Shown here: positions 11,797-24,104 of the stretch, one piece after another
Position numbering within the stretch: the stretch's first letter is position 1
How the letters are laid out: every line of letters begins with the position of its first letter
Assembly (NCBI RefSeq): GCF_028453695.1
Contig: NC_135777.1
Coordinates: 4,795,286 to 4,859,285, forward strand
Reading direction: 5' to 3'
Source of the DNA: Augochlora pura
Taxonomy: Eukaryota; Arthropoda; Insecta; Hymenoptera; Halictidae
Length of the DNA: 64,000 nt
Program-made: the position numbers and the translations under genes
The notes under the pieces: generated by a model
What the model was told of the DNA's origin: nothing
Database searches by the model: none
The model's input: only the letters and a program-made list of their open reading frames with translations

Positions 11797-14700
11797 TCTT
11801 CTCGCCACCACCCCGGCGAGACCGGAACAAATTGTTTGGGGGAAACTCTTGTTACTCGTACGAATTCGCGTTCATTATTTCGCTCGTCGGATTGAAAGGA
11901 GAGAGGGGGGGACGGTGGCTCGGAACGAGCGTGAGTCGCGATTATGATCGCGGGCTTTAACTCCCTTCCTTCGCACTCGGGGGAAGGCTAATTAAATTTC
12001 TTGATGGCTGTTGCACCGCTAGTTAATGTCTCGCGCGAATAACAGACGGCCGGCTTGCTGCGGGAATTGCCCAACGACTGTTGCCTGCGCGGCTGTTCGA
12101 TGCCGGTGTAGTTTCTCGCCTCGACGGCCATCCGGTATATTGTCGGAGTATAACGGGTCCGGTTTAGACACACATTTGAAACTATTTTTTAAATTTAAGA
12201 GCCAACGTTCATCTATTGACATTAATTATTTCGCGTCTCGCGCCGCTTCTCGCCTGTCTCGTTTATCCGCGACTATTACACCGTTCGAAGGTTCGAGTCA
12301 GATATATGGTTGCGCTGATCTTGAAACGCGTCGAGGTGAATGCTCGCGATAGCGTTACCGTGTACCGCGGCAGAGGTTTAAGTTCGTGGATACACACGAA
12401 AGCGTGCTCAGCGGCGCGTACAAAACTTTGGGTCAGATTCGACCATGTTTGCGATAAATCCGCATCTTCGGGGGATCTAGAGGATTCTTTGCAATTATAT
12501 CTCGGCATCGTTCGTAGGGACAGAAATAATGCAAACCCGGTCGTAGCCGACGCGAACGCGGACCAACGAAGTTACGGAACGTAGCGCGCGCAATGGAAAC
12601 GATCAAAGACCCGATAAGCCGGACATTAAAATCCTGATAATACTGTCACGAGTAGCTAAAACAGTTGCCGAGTCGCAGTCAAGTGCACGCGATGAAATAA
12701 AAAGCAAAAAAATAACCGAACAGCTCTATGCACTCTCCAATCGGCCGCCGATAATCGATAAAACCGGTGTTTTATTTCCGATTTATTTCTGATCTGTATG
12801 CGGCACGCTGCACCTGCCGTCACCTGCTGCGCATCGCGATAATGAGAAAAAGACTTGTGCGTTCGGCAGAGTCCATTTGGTTGTCGCGTATTAATCGATT
12901 CCGCGGAAAAACGAAGCACGCACGTGTAGCTGTTTGAAAATCACAAGATCGAACGGAATTTAATCCCGTTTCATCCGGTCCCCGCGATTCGTTTGCGAGC
13001 ACGGTCTCCGTCGATCCCCCGGTCGCTCCTCGATCTCTCTTTGCTGCCGCACAGATTTTAGCGACGCGCGCGCGCGCTGATCAAACATATTCCAAGAACC
13101 CGATGCTCGCTCTGCAAGTCGAGGTTTTAAATTTTTGCAATATTTCTCACGATCTGCGGATTTCAATATTTGTATAATCGGTGTACCGGTTTAATCCTCG
13201 CCCGGATTCTAATTCCTTCGGGAATGCAGCGCGACGCTTCATTTTCATGGGCGACGAGAGTTAGCGTCGAAAGCGCGGCGCAACAAAAAAATGTGGCGAA
13301 GCAATAAAGAACGAGGAGGACGAGAAACAAGAAGCGAATCGAGGATCCGTAAACGGAGAGCGCGTCAGACTGTCTTAGCGTCGCATCCACGGACCGGAAG
13401 CCTTGGCTCGTCGAGGCTGCGCCGATCTTTCCGCTCGATCTTCTCGAATCACTGTGGAATCAAAGGGTTCATCGGCTCGCGAGATCGGAAGGAGAAGAGA
13501 AAAAAAAGGAGGAAACGGAAGGCGCAGCCAGGCGAGCGGCTCGCAAAGTTAATCCGTCAGCAGTGACGCGGACGGAATCAAACCGGCAATCGTAACAGGC
13601 ATTTTCCGCGCGGCGAGGCGCGCGAACGGGGGCGAGCGAGCGTGCGCGCGCGCCATTAATTATCGAGTAATGCACTGTGTGACACATTAGTGCGTAAAGA
13701 GGAAATTATGGGCATAAAACGGCGAGGACACAAAAGCGACAAAGGGACAGCCGGCAAATATTTTCCGAGCGGTGGCTCTGTGCCGACGCTGAGAGAACGG
13801 GCGCGACGGCGGCGGGGGGAGGACGGTAACGGGCACCGCCAACGAAATGACAGTTTTAATGAAACTCCGATGACCGACTTCCGGCCCAGCGAGTTCGCGG
13901 TGAACGTCGAATAAATATCGGTCCGAGAGAGCGAGAGCGAGAGCTCGAAGCCCGGGGATAGCTCCGCTCGCCGCGCCGCGCCGCGCCGCGCCTCTGACAA
14001 AGGGTATCGGGAACAAACGGGGCGAAACGGTGGCAGGGTGCCTCACCCACCAGCCCCGCGCCCCCCCGCCGGCAAATATTATAATTCATTCGTCACGAAA
14101 TATCGCGCGCAATGGCCGCTACCGCTAATGAATCACGTGACGTTGGCAAAGGGTCGCGGGGGCGGTCACGCGGCACCGCCGATTTTAATCGGCATTGTCG
14201 CATCTTTCGCCGATCCCGCCCGATACTGGATAATTAAATGACCTCCGGAACACGCCACAACGGAACACGGGCCGCTGATTACATCGTCTGCGAAAGCGGC
14301 ACTCGTGAGAAAGAGAAATTAAGGCGGCGCGCGGTTCCGCGATTTTTAATTACAGAGGTTGGCTGCTACCTGCTAACTGGATCAAAACTTTCCCGGGATT
14401 CGAACGGTGGTTTCCGCGAATGCGTACAGAAATTGTCACGATCGGCGAATCGCGTTTCTAGTCGGGTACCTATTATCGACGTCTTGAACGTTCGTTTTGC
14501 GTAGGTCGACGACCGCGAGTCTATTTTTAACCGTGCCGTTTTTATCGCGCGATTTCGGATGAATATTTAAATTTCTATTCTTGAGAGGGATCGAATTTAT
14601 TCAATAGCTATCGGAAAGATATTTCTGCAAGATTTCGAATCTTATCGCGAGCTAGCCGGTATGCGGTTTCCAGTCGAATCGATCAAACGAAAGCATCTTA

Positions 14701-17700
14701 CGAAGTTGCCTCTCTCCCTCGATTGATTTTCCAGACACCGCGAGCCGGTAATTACGGGCGAAAGTAGCAAGTAGAGCAGCTCGACGATGCGTTTCCCCGT
14801 AATGTCGCAAATCTGTCGCCGCTCCAATAAAGACTAATACGGAGTCGCCTTCTGAGCAATTAAAGTAAACGTCGCGATAGGGTTCCGCGCGGGATCGAGC
14901 GTCCTCCCACACATGTATTAGCGGCATTTAACCGGGACGTTAAGTTTGATTACTCGTAACGAAAGGCGCGGCCGATTGTTCCACAAAGATAATCGCGGGC
15001 TGGAAGGGCTAACGAGTTCGGCCGAACGTTTCATTGGGCAGTAAAGCTTGCCCGCGAAAGATACGGAAGAAGATACGGCGCGGCGCGGCGCGGCGTTTCC
15101 GCGCGGGCACGCTCGCCCGCCGTGGACGACAACAAACGTTAACGACGCTTGACCCGCTTACGTTTCAACATCGAACCGTTAAATTGGATAATATCGCTGC
15201 GGCCCGCTGATAAGTGAACGAAAGCGTTTAATCGATTCGCAGGGGGGCCCAGCTTTTCTGCCCGTTCCTCGCAGATAATCGCGAACCTCGGCCCCGTAGA
15301 GCCGCTAGATTGAATCGTTCGACGCAACCGTGATTATCTGCTCCGGGCGGCCACTCGACCGTATTATTTATTTACAGGACAATCGCATTTCCGCGGACAA
15401 GTTTATGGAGACGGACGCCACTTTCCGAGCTAGTTTTATTAGCTGTTGACACACATTGCCACCCCCGCGCCCCTATCGCGGCGTCCTGCCCTGTCCTGCC
15501 CTGTCCTGCCGCGCCACGATGATGGATCTCCTAGACATTAAAACTCTCGCACTTCGAAATTCTCAGGATTTTTAGCTTCGCCGCGCTGCACGCTTTCTCT
15601 TCGCGAAATATATTGTTACGGCATTTAGTTGGAAACGTGTTGCGCGAGCAAGATATTGGGTGGCGACGCTGAATTCGTTACGTCGTCGTTGTACCGGCAA
15701 GTTCGGGCCGATTTAATCGAGTTCGAGAAGTTTTAATCGAGCGGAATTTCCTCTTATGAATACGCTCGGAAAATTAAAAACGCGCTGGAACTTCATTTCA
15801 TTCCGCCGGCTTCTGTAATTCTTCGAACTTTAATGGGAATTTACATATCTTCCACGGCAGATTTAAGAAGTGGATCGTTAATGAAACGAAAGTTCATCGG
15901 ATCGCGTAACTTGTAGCTTCCTCGGACCTATTTGTTCGACCTAGATCGGCGTGTATCGATCATCGGGATTCTCTCGTCTGCCTATGATCTAACTAGACGG
16001 ACCGGTCTTGGCATAAATTCATTAGCTCCTAATAATGACTCTTGTAAAATCGAATCAGGTTGGGCGCACACCGCGACAACCGGCGTCGTCGACGTGAGCG
16101 AGACAAACAGCCAATAAAGCAGCGAACAAACGCGCGTTACGTTACTGCGAAATCGTAGCCGCGCGCGAGCCAATCTGGCCGCGTCCATCAGCCGGGATAA
16201 TTGATGGCTCGAGTAGCAATGTCCGACAGTTTTAATCGAGCGAAGTTCGGGGTCGGCCGATCGCCGGAAAGTTTCGACGGTGGCCGCGTGACTTGAGCCC
16301 CCAAGTCCCGGAAATTACGATTTAAACGCGGACCCATCGGGTGGGCGTTGTACGCGCGGCAAGAACAACGCAACAGCGAACCGGCGGTGGCCGGTGCAGA
16401 AGCGCGTCGGCGATGTAATCGGCGAAACTCGAGCCGATGTAGCCGGTCCGGAACCGGCATCGAAATCCTGCGAGCTTGTCAGACGCAGGACGCTCGAGCA
16501 CGCCACGGGAACGCGCGCCTCGATAAATTATCGATGGCGTTTCCCAGCCGGCCGTGGAGCGTGGTATCCCGTCTCTCGTCGCCTACCCGTCGCGCTCCCG
16601 TCAAATTTTTATTCCGCCAAATTTCGGCTAACCCGTTTAAATAAACCGTGTGTCCGGCCGATAAGGCCGAGCGCGCGCGCGGGCGCGTCTCTTTTTCGTG
16701 ATTTTTTCCCGGCCGCGTCCGCGTGACCGCGGCAACGTCTATTAGGTTAACCGTCGCTGCAAGTGTACCCTATGAAATTTTCGCCGGCCACCGCGGATTT
16801 TGTTTATCGATGTTTCGCGGCGCTTAGAATATCGAGTTTCCGCTGCGTCGAATTGGCACCGCCGCGGCCGGGCCGCAGCCGCTGTTCGCGGGCGCGCCGG
16901 AAATTTGACGCGACAGTATTTTTTACGGGACATCTGCGATTGCTGGCAAGGAAGTCGCGCGGATGAAAATGTCGCGCGACCATTTTTTTTTTAAAGCGAA
17001 ATCAGTTTAGGAAAGTTCGATTTTCGCGGCGAGCGTGGGAAAATGGCCGTGCGATTTTTATTCGCCCGCGTTATGGCTTCTTCGAACACGCATCCATGCA
17101 GCTGTGTCCGTATATTTTTTATGTGTAATAGAAAGTTGTAAAGCTTCCGATTGTAATTTCGTGGAAATCGCGAATCCAAAGCAAGAATTAGCTGCAGGGG
17201 AAATCGTTAGCTTTTATTTAAATGCACACGCGTTAAAATTCATTACGGCGTTCAACGAATTTCGGAAACGTGAAGCGAATTATTCGAATCAAAGTATTAT
17301 CTGCAATAAATGTAAACGCGTATTGAAATGCATGTCCAAAGCATGGTTTGTTCTTTGAGCTTCTTTATGGCGACGTCGCTGACGGTAAAAGCTTTATTGC
17401 AACGCTTTGCACGCTTCGAAAACAATTTCATGAAAAACGCGGAACCCGAGACGAATTCTTCGGTCGAAAGAATCGCGCACAATAAAAATTTCAAACGTTA
17501 AAACGCTGCCAGAGATTGGTACGGGCCGGGACAAAAGAATTTTCCCAAAAATATCTGTTGGAATTCACTTGTTTATTTAATCATTCCAGAACTTGGACAG
17601 TTCTTCCTCCGTGGCCGTAGAACGATGACAATTTGTGGGACAAATATTCGAGCTTTGAAACGATCGAAAAGGGGAGCGTAAAGCGGACAGGGAGAAAGGG

Positions 17701-19197
17701 AAAAAGAAGAGAAAAATGGCAGCGTCTGTGACTGTTGCCACCGGAGATCTGCATCCGGCATCCTCCAAGGATCGGCAGCGAGGTGAGCAACGCTTTCGAC
17801 GCGGGTCTCGCTCGCCGACGCGCTCCTCATGAATTAGTCAAATCCGCGGCGAGGCGAGGCGCCCCGTCGGCGATATATCACCCGAATCTGAATTATTCCG
17901 CCACAAATCCATCGGGAAACGAGTTTGAAATTTAAGTCCGTTTTATCTAAAAAAAAACAAAAAAACCAAGCATCCTCGAACTTCTGATTGAGAGCACCTT
18001 GCATCAGCGTATTCCTGCGCGGCCATTTCCATTAGCGAGAAACGGATTACCCTGTAATTAGCCGAGAGGAGGAAACTTTTTACTTTCGATAACAAAATGT
18101 TGCCAATCCTGCTCGACTTCGATTATAGAGAATCGTGTTCGGCGAGTCGCGCGGCAAGGTCGCAAGCCCCCGATGTATCTTTCGAAAAGGGAATATTTGT
18201 GTTACCCCCCCTGACATTAATTCACCATGAATCATACTTCTGGTCCGGCTCGACCATGTGTATTTTGGGAAAGAGAAATATTTGCAGTGTGATCGGCAGT
18301 ATTAGCTGGCTATGAGTTGTAAATTAGTTGAATTCCAATCCAAGCGCCGGCGAAACTTCGCCAACTACCTCGTACAGTTTTTACTCTGCCGACACGCCGC
18401 CATTTTCTCCGCTGCTTCCTGAGAAATGGAGTTAGTTGATGTTTCCACGTGTCTCTAAATATGTACTCGCCGAACTCGGCTCGCAATTAAGAACTGGCTG
18501 CAGTCGATCTTGGAGATACGGGTCGCGCATACATTTTCAAATTAGCGCTCATCGCTTGGCAAATTAGTTTGCGAAATTCCTAAACGATAATCCGACCGGA
18601 AGCGCGCGCGCGTGCCGAACGTTCGTTCGCGAACGGTGACAGTAGACGCTAGAAATCGATGGAAAAATCGGCAGAGATAATAGCGATCGGGGGATCTATG
18701 GATCACGCTACCGCGGTCGAACGAAAGTGAAAATGGTCGCGTGAGATCCAGAAAACGCGCGAGCGTTGTTTGCGCGGGGGTGGATTACTTCTATTGCCCA
18801 TGGCACAGCGATCGCTCCGGAATGCGGCCATAACTCGGTCGGTTAACCGCGTTTCTGAGGAAAAGAGAAGGAGAGAGAGAGAAAGAGAGAGGAGGTATTT
18901 CATAGCTCACGCGCGCACATGCATAATGGAAGGAACCGATCGATCAAGATACGACGAAATTGTATCGCAATAAAGAAAACCCCGGTGGTGGTGAACGATG
19001 CGACGACGCGGCGAGACGACGTACATACACGCTGGTTTAATGGCCGCAGAAAAATATCCCACCGGCTAGGCTGGCATAATGCGATACACCCCCGCAATCC
19101 GAACACGCAAAACTCTTGATTGCCACTCGCTTGTGTTTATTACAGCCACGAGGATTTTTAATGCGAGGCTCGATTCCGAGATTCTGCAGATTACTGT

Positions 19198-19835
19198 TCC
19201 CCTCCCTCGCTCATTTACTCCCTCACACTCCTCCTCCTACCCACTCTTCCTTTCTCACTCCCTCTCCTCAGCATTCCCTCGTACACTTCCTCCTACATTC
19301 AATTCCTTGCACACACGATTCCTCATACTCTCCCAGCTAACATTACTCATTCACTCCCTCACTGATGGCTTCCCTCACTTCCACACTCAGTCCCTCCTTC
19401 GATCACTTAAGCCTTTGCACATTTCCTCCCTTCCTCCCTCACTCACTGGTTCGTACCCTCCCATACTCTCTTGTATCCTTCATTACTCACTTTCCCACTC
19501 AACATTCACTCAGTCCCTCACTCATTTCTTCCATCACTCACTCACGTCGCTGCACCTTTCCTCCCTCTCTCTCTTCTTCATTCCCGCACTACCAGGCCCG
19601 TAACCTCGCTCTCTCCATTACTCAATTGTATCCTCTGTCGCTCACTCAATCACTCAATCTCTCTTTTACTCGCTCACACGATCCCCCTCTCACTCTCTCA
19701 CTCATTCTTTCACTCACTCACTCAAATTCTTCCCTCCCTCCCACCTTCACTCAGTGACCCATAACCTCACTTCCTCCCTGCCACAGTTGTGTCCCCCGTT
19801 ACTCACTCACTCCCCTTTCTAACTCACGTCATCCT
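19198..19835 (+). repeat. polypyrimidine low-complexity arm (left)
   Basis: About 640 bases consist of irregular CTCACTC, CTCCCTC and TTCCTCC units on the plus strand. Three overlapping plus-strand frames are open and encode only Ser/Leu/Thr/His/Pro repeats. This is low-complexity DNA, not a gene. Its inverted counterpart lies at 20568-21028, and the two flank a Tc1-like relic. Confidence 0.85.
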
Positions 19836-19910
19836 TCATTCAGTCGGCATACAGCGCCACACTATCGCGGAGGCTCCGCCGTGCTGTACAGTTGGTTGTA
19901 CATTTTAGAG

Positions 19911-20215
19911 GTTATGTCAAGATTATATATATTTTTTGATTTTTCAGTGTAAATTTCAATGGATCGCGCCGAGAAAAGTTCGGAATTCGAACTTCTCAAT
20001 CTAGAAATTCAGTTTTCAAAAAGTTATGTGGACATATAAAGATTATATTACAGTTATTTATATTTTTGACATTCCAGTATATATTTCAATGGCTATTGTC
20101 GAGAAAAGTAGAAAACTTGAAGTCCTGATTATAGGAATTCAGTTTTTAACAAGCTATGCCGTTGTTATGTCGAGATAATGTCAAGATTGTATCAAAGTTA
20201 TTTATATTGAATATT
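19911..20215. repeat. diverged tandem duplication, units of about 112-130 bp
   Basis: Two diverged copies begin at GTTATGT (19911 and 20023), and a partial third begins near 20153. They share blocks in the same order: AGATTATAT, TTTCAATGG, GAGAAAAGT and AATTCAGTTTT. The duplication forms the left part of the AT-rich core between the two low-complexity arms. I do not recognise the unit. Confidence 0.5.
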
Positions 20216-20385
20216 TGAATTTAATTTACTTTTAAAAGAAACATATACAGGTATATGTAGAATTTCGAATGTATCCCTTGAATAGAAGTACATAGTTCTA
20301 CTGTAAAAAATATTATACTGATTCTAATTTATTAGTTGAAAATAATTTTTGTATTGCTTCCTTCAAAATTTTTGTTTCTTGCTCA

Positions 20386-20466
20386 TTAATTAAATACGGA
20401 TTCCAGTTCTGTATTAGGCTTCCTCCAAACTTTTCCTCTTCCCTCACATCCAAAAATATTGAATAA
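20386..20466 (-). pseudogene. Tc1-like transposase fragment
   Basis: On the minus strand this stretch reads LFNIFGCEGRGKVWRKPN followed by TELESVFN and a stop. The pattern FNIFG.(D/E)G..VWR(K/R)P is the block around the second catalytic Asp of Tc1 transposases (established family knowledge). Only 26 codons survive, the rest of the gene is absent, and the catalytic Asp-Glu-Ser segment just upstream of this block is not preserved. It is a dead relic inside the element that ends at 20541-20567. Confidence 0.65.
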
Positions 20467-20540
20467 GATAATAAAAAGTTTATTGCAAAATTTTACATGC
20501 ATCCCTTGATTTCAACAGATTTCTCTAATAAGCAACGAGG

Positions 20541-20567
20541 GTACGAATACTTATGGGACTGACTGTA
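20541..20567 (-). mobile_element. Tc1-like terminal inverted repeat with TA target
   Basis: Read on the minus strand from 20565 this terminus begins CAGTCAGTCCCATAAGTATT and continues CGTAC. It is abutted by TA (20566-20567), the Tc1/mariner target dinucleotide. The same terminus, with one difference in 24 bases, occurs at 26991-27014. A possible degenerate left end (CAGTCGGCATA) lies at about 19838. If so, the relic is about 730 bp and includes the transposase fragment at 20386-20466. Confidence 0.65.
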
Positions 20568-21028
20568 GGTGGGTATAGGACAGGAGGCAGTGACTGAGGA
20601 ATGGAGGAAAGGAAGGAACGAGGCAGCGTGCGATGAGCGAGTGCGTGTGGGAATGAGTAGAGACGTGAATGAGAAAGGGTGATTAAAAATAAGTGTGGGA
20701 GGGAGGAGGGGAGTGCTGTTTCGGACCTGTGAGTGAAGTTGGCAGAGAGGAAGGGTATGAGAGAGTGTGGGGGAGGGATTTGAGGGGCAGCGTACGAAGG
20801 AGTGTACGAGATAGTGAGTGTGGTAATGAAGGTAGAAGAGAGTGTTAAGGAAGCAGGCAGGGAAAATAGGAGAAAGTGATTGAAGAAGGGGGAGGGTTGG
20901 TGGTAATAATTGATTATGGAAGCATAGAAAGGGGTATGAGGTATTGAGTGACGGAGTAAGAGCGGGATGATACGAGAAGTGAATGAGCGAGGATGAGAGA
21001 AAATGAGTAAGCCAGAATGGAGGGTATG
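20568..21028 (-). repeat. polypurine arm, inverted counterpart of the left arm
   Basis: About 460 bases of GAGTGAG, GGAGGAA and GAATGAG units run on the plus strand, so the minus strand carries the same irregular CTCACTC/CTCCCTC pattern as 19198-19835. A 168-codon minus-strand open frame (20525-21031) encodes only Ser/Pro/Leu/His/Thr-rich low-complexity sequence and is not treated as a gene. Confidence 0.8.
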
Positions 21029-21542
21029 CATAAGATACTATACCTGTTTAACTTCGCGAACGACAATTGCCACGTGAATCGTGCACTCGGTTGTATGATG
21101 TCACTCAGTCCACGTTCCCCTTAGGCAACTTTTCGAGCGCTCGCACGCGCTTTATAGATACAACACCAATGATATAATACACTCAATTTTCACACCTCGC
21201 GTGGAAAGTCTAAAATTGAATTTTACCCTTAGAATAATTACGGGTGAGCATTTTCAGGTTAAAGGGAACGTCCGAGACTGTAGCCGGTGCTTGAAAAATA
21301 AGAGGAACAAAAGGCTAATCGCATCAGAAACTGAATAACGGTGTTTCGCCAGCCGCGGCGAACAAGAAACTTCGAAAAACGGAGGGGGATTTCATAACTG
21401 GATAATTTCCTAATCGAATAACGAAATAGGAGAAAAACCGCGGAACAGATTACCCAGCTCGATGCCCGGCGAGCTGGAAATTTCAGCGTAGCAATTTTTC
21501 CATCGAATCCGGTAATTACGAAAATTTCGTGATACAGAGTAA

Positions 21543-21557
21543 GGGGGGGGGGGGGGG
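21543..21557. repeat. poly-G tract (15 G)
   Basis: Fifteen consecutive G residues, a possible G-quadruplex former or slippage site. Confidence 0.95.
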
Positions 21558-23975
21558 CGGCAGGTTTCACGGGGGATCGCCGACCAACTTTTCCCCGAGA
21601 TTAATTTCGAATTTTCAAAGCGGCGGATTCCGTGTAAATTTCCCGGGAGCGTTCGCCGGAAAGTTTGGGCCGGAAGTTAGTTCCGGCCTCGGACGATGAA
21701 GATCTTAAACGATCGGAGGAGGGGGGAAATGGCGCGCGAGGAGGCTGACCGGAAGAGCTTGTCCCGTTAATTGCGAGCGTCGATTGACCCTCGGAGTTGC
21801 GGCGGCGGAAAGTCGCGATAAATACAACCGCGACGGTGATCGTCGTTCGCGTTGATTAAACTTTGCCGCCGCGCCCCCGCGCCCCCCCAATCTTCTTCGC
21901 GGGATCATCTTCGCGGAGGTTTAAATTCGCGAGATTTCGCCGAAAGTGGAGAACCCTCGAGCAAAGCTGAAGTTCCATCGAGTGCTCGAAGCGTTCGACG
22001 ATTGTCGAGTAAACAGGATGAAAGCGGATTTAATTGGTAATTATCGTTTATGGAAATCGGCGGACGATCGGGGATCTTCGAAGCTAGGACAATCGAGAGC
22101 GAAATTTAGCGGAACGCAACGACCATCGGCTGTCGCGCGCGCGTCCAAGCGGTGGGGCAGGCAGACCGACTGCCAACGGCGGAATCGGTTCAGCAAGGCA
22201 AACTAGTTTGCAGTAATTAGTCGATTTGCTTTGTAATCTCTAATACATTGACCTGTAATTCACTGTTCCTCTATGTCATTGGATTCTTCGATGTTTGTTC
22301 CCATTTAATGCCGTTTGTCCATGCTCGTGAACACTGCCTAACGAGGTCGCGTTTGTGCCGGGATCGTTGGAGAGTTTCTTAATTATCTAGCGCATTACTC
22401 GTTGCTTTCCATTTGCCCACGTTGCCGGGGAAATGAAAATTAATAATACGGCTGTATCGGACCTGTTAGACTTCTAAGAAGAATTATAGGCGATCCGCAA
22501 ACGCTGTACGGGGGGAACGAAACGGAACAAGATTTAAGCGGAATAACCAGCTGCGCGCCGCGTTGGTCCAATAAGCTTGTCAGGGGTAGCCCCGTGCAGC
22601 AGGTTCGACCGACAATCTGGCGCGAGAGTCTAGCAGCGAAGCTAAAAAATGTTAAACAATAAGCAGGAGGTTCGACGAAATTTCCTCCGCGGCGATACTT
22701 GCCCCGGTTTCCGGGAAGAAAGGTCGAAGCTCTGCCGAGGGTGACCGTAACGCGTTCGTCGATGGGACGTGGCACCGTGTCCAGGCTCTTGCCTGTAATT
22801 CGTTGCTGATAAGGGGCAGGGTCGCCCTGTGGAACAGAAATGATCATTCCGGCGGGGATCGCGTTCGCCCCGGGCAAAATAACACGGTCAGCTGGCGTGT
22901 CGCGCTCGTAAATCGACCGCGTAACTCGAAACAATAATCTGCCGTCGATGCGGGACTGTCATTAGGTGCGCTCATGCCACGAATCGGGGTCGCAGGTCGC
23001 AGCAGCGGGTTGCGCGCTCGCCTTATCGCGATAATTCGTGAACCGACCCTTTTCGCTTTGTTTGCCGCCCCCCTTTTTCAAGCGTAATTGCGTCGGACCC
23101 GGCCGAATTGCCAGGCGACACACGATTCGCCCGAGGCGCGAGGCAATGCGAGGCGACGCGAGGCGACGCGAGGCGAGCCAGGGGTTGGGGGTCCTAATAC
23201 ATGTTTACGATCCCAGCCCGGCGTGCTTCACGAAATCCTAGGATTTCACGGTGTCGGGTTAAACGAGCTTCATAGCGGACACGTGACGCCCCCGAAACAC
23301 CCTGGTTCTCTCCCCTTTCCTTTTTCGGTTCCTTTTCTCTTCGAAATGAGACTGCACGGAATTGTTAACCGGTCGAGGCTGCGGGGTCCGGCCACCCCCC
23401 ACCCCTACCCCCCGGGCCACCATCGTAAATTGGCTCGTTGGATTGATATAGCGTGCCGTAATAACGGGTCGCGTCGTATCTTCTTCGCCGGACAAAGCGT
23501 CGGGGATGAACGGGTCGCGTAGATTGTATTTAGGATTTTTCGGACACGGTTTACTGGACTACGGGGCCGGGCCGGATCGGGATAAAGATTGATCGAGTGG
23601 AGGACGCGGATACGATCTATGCTGCTCTTCGGCGCTGGGAATAGATCGGGGGATGGGGGATTTAATCATCGCGACGGAAGGGCGGATAGAAAAATTTCTG
23701 GGCTTTGACAGGGGCGCGTGAAATCATAATTATACCGTGGAAAATTGGACCGGTGGAAATTGGGGCGCTGATTAAACCAGTGCCTGTATTGCCGGACCAA
23801 TAGTTACTATTTTATACGGTCGTTTAACCGAAGAAAATGCGCGCTGTTACGCCGAATTAAATGTTGATTGATAATAACGTTAATCGCGACAATTTGATTC
23901 GAAAGCTGTGATAGGTTTAAATAATGCGTTTATGGAACTTCGCAAAATATCTGGACAATTAAACAATTTTTTCAG

Positions 23976-24104
23976 AACAAATTATCTACTCTCCTTACGT
24001 CGCGTCGTTAAAATAATAACGCATCAAAGAATTGCGGCAATGGCTACGTCTCTGGTTTCAAATAATGTCGGAGGGGATTTAGGGATGATCGAATTTCTAC
24101 ACAG
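23976..24104 (+). CDS. weak candidate cassette exon
   Basis: An acceptor-like site (CAATTTTTTCAG at 23975) and a strong donor consensus (CACAG|GTGAGA at 24105) enclose 129 bases, a multiple of three. One frame is open for 42 codons after one leading base and ends LGMIEFLH. The encoded peptide resembles no family I know, and an open frame of this length is common by chance. The donor sequence is the main support. Confidence 0.15.

Larger units (their letters stand above)
9776..19195. other. long non-coding stretch, no gene recognised
   Basis: The stretch holds short simple repeats (11606-11659, poly-C at 11784-11796, GCGC blocks near 13070 and 16670, a purine-rich GA tract at 18863-18894) and many short open frames rich in Arg, Ser and Ala. 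None resembles a conserved protein on either strand. Two blocks (13960-14050 and 15080-15110) are dense in GCCGCG, but CpG is abundant throughout, so I do not call CpG islands. Confidence 0.6.

Noticed and set aside
19079..19764. Overlapping plus-strand frames of 97-174 codons
   Set aside because: They encode only Ser/Leu/Thr/His/Pro low-complexity sequence from the polypyrimidine arm, and all three frames are open at once.
20525..21031. 168-codon minus-strand frame
   Set aside because: The same low-complexity Ser/Pro/Leu pattern from the inverted arm. It runs into the Tc1-type terminus at its end.
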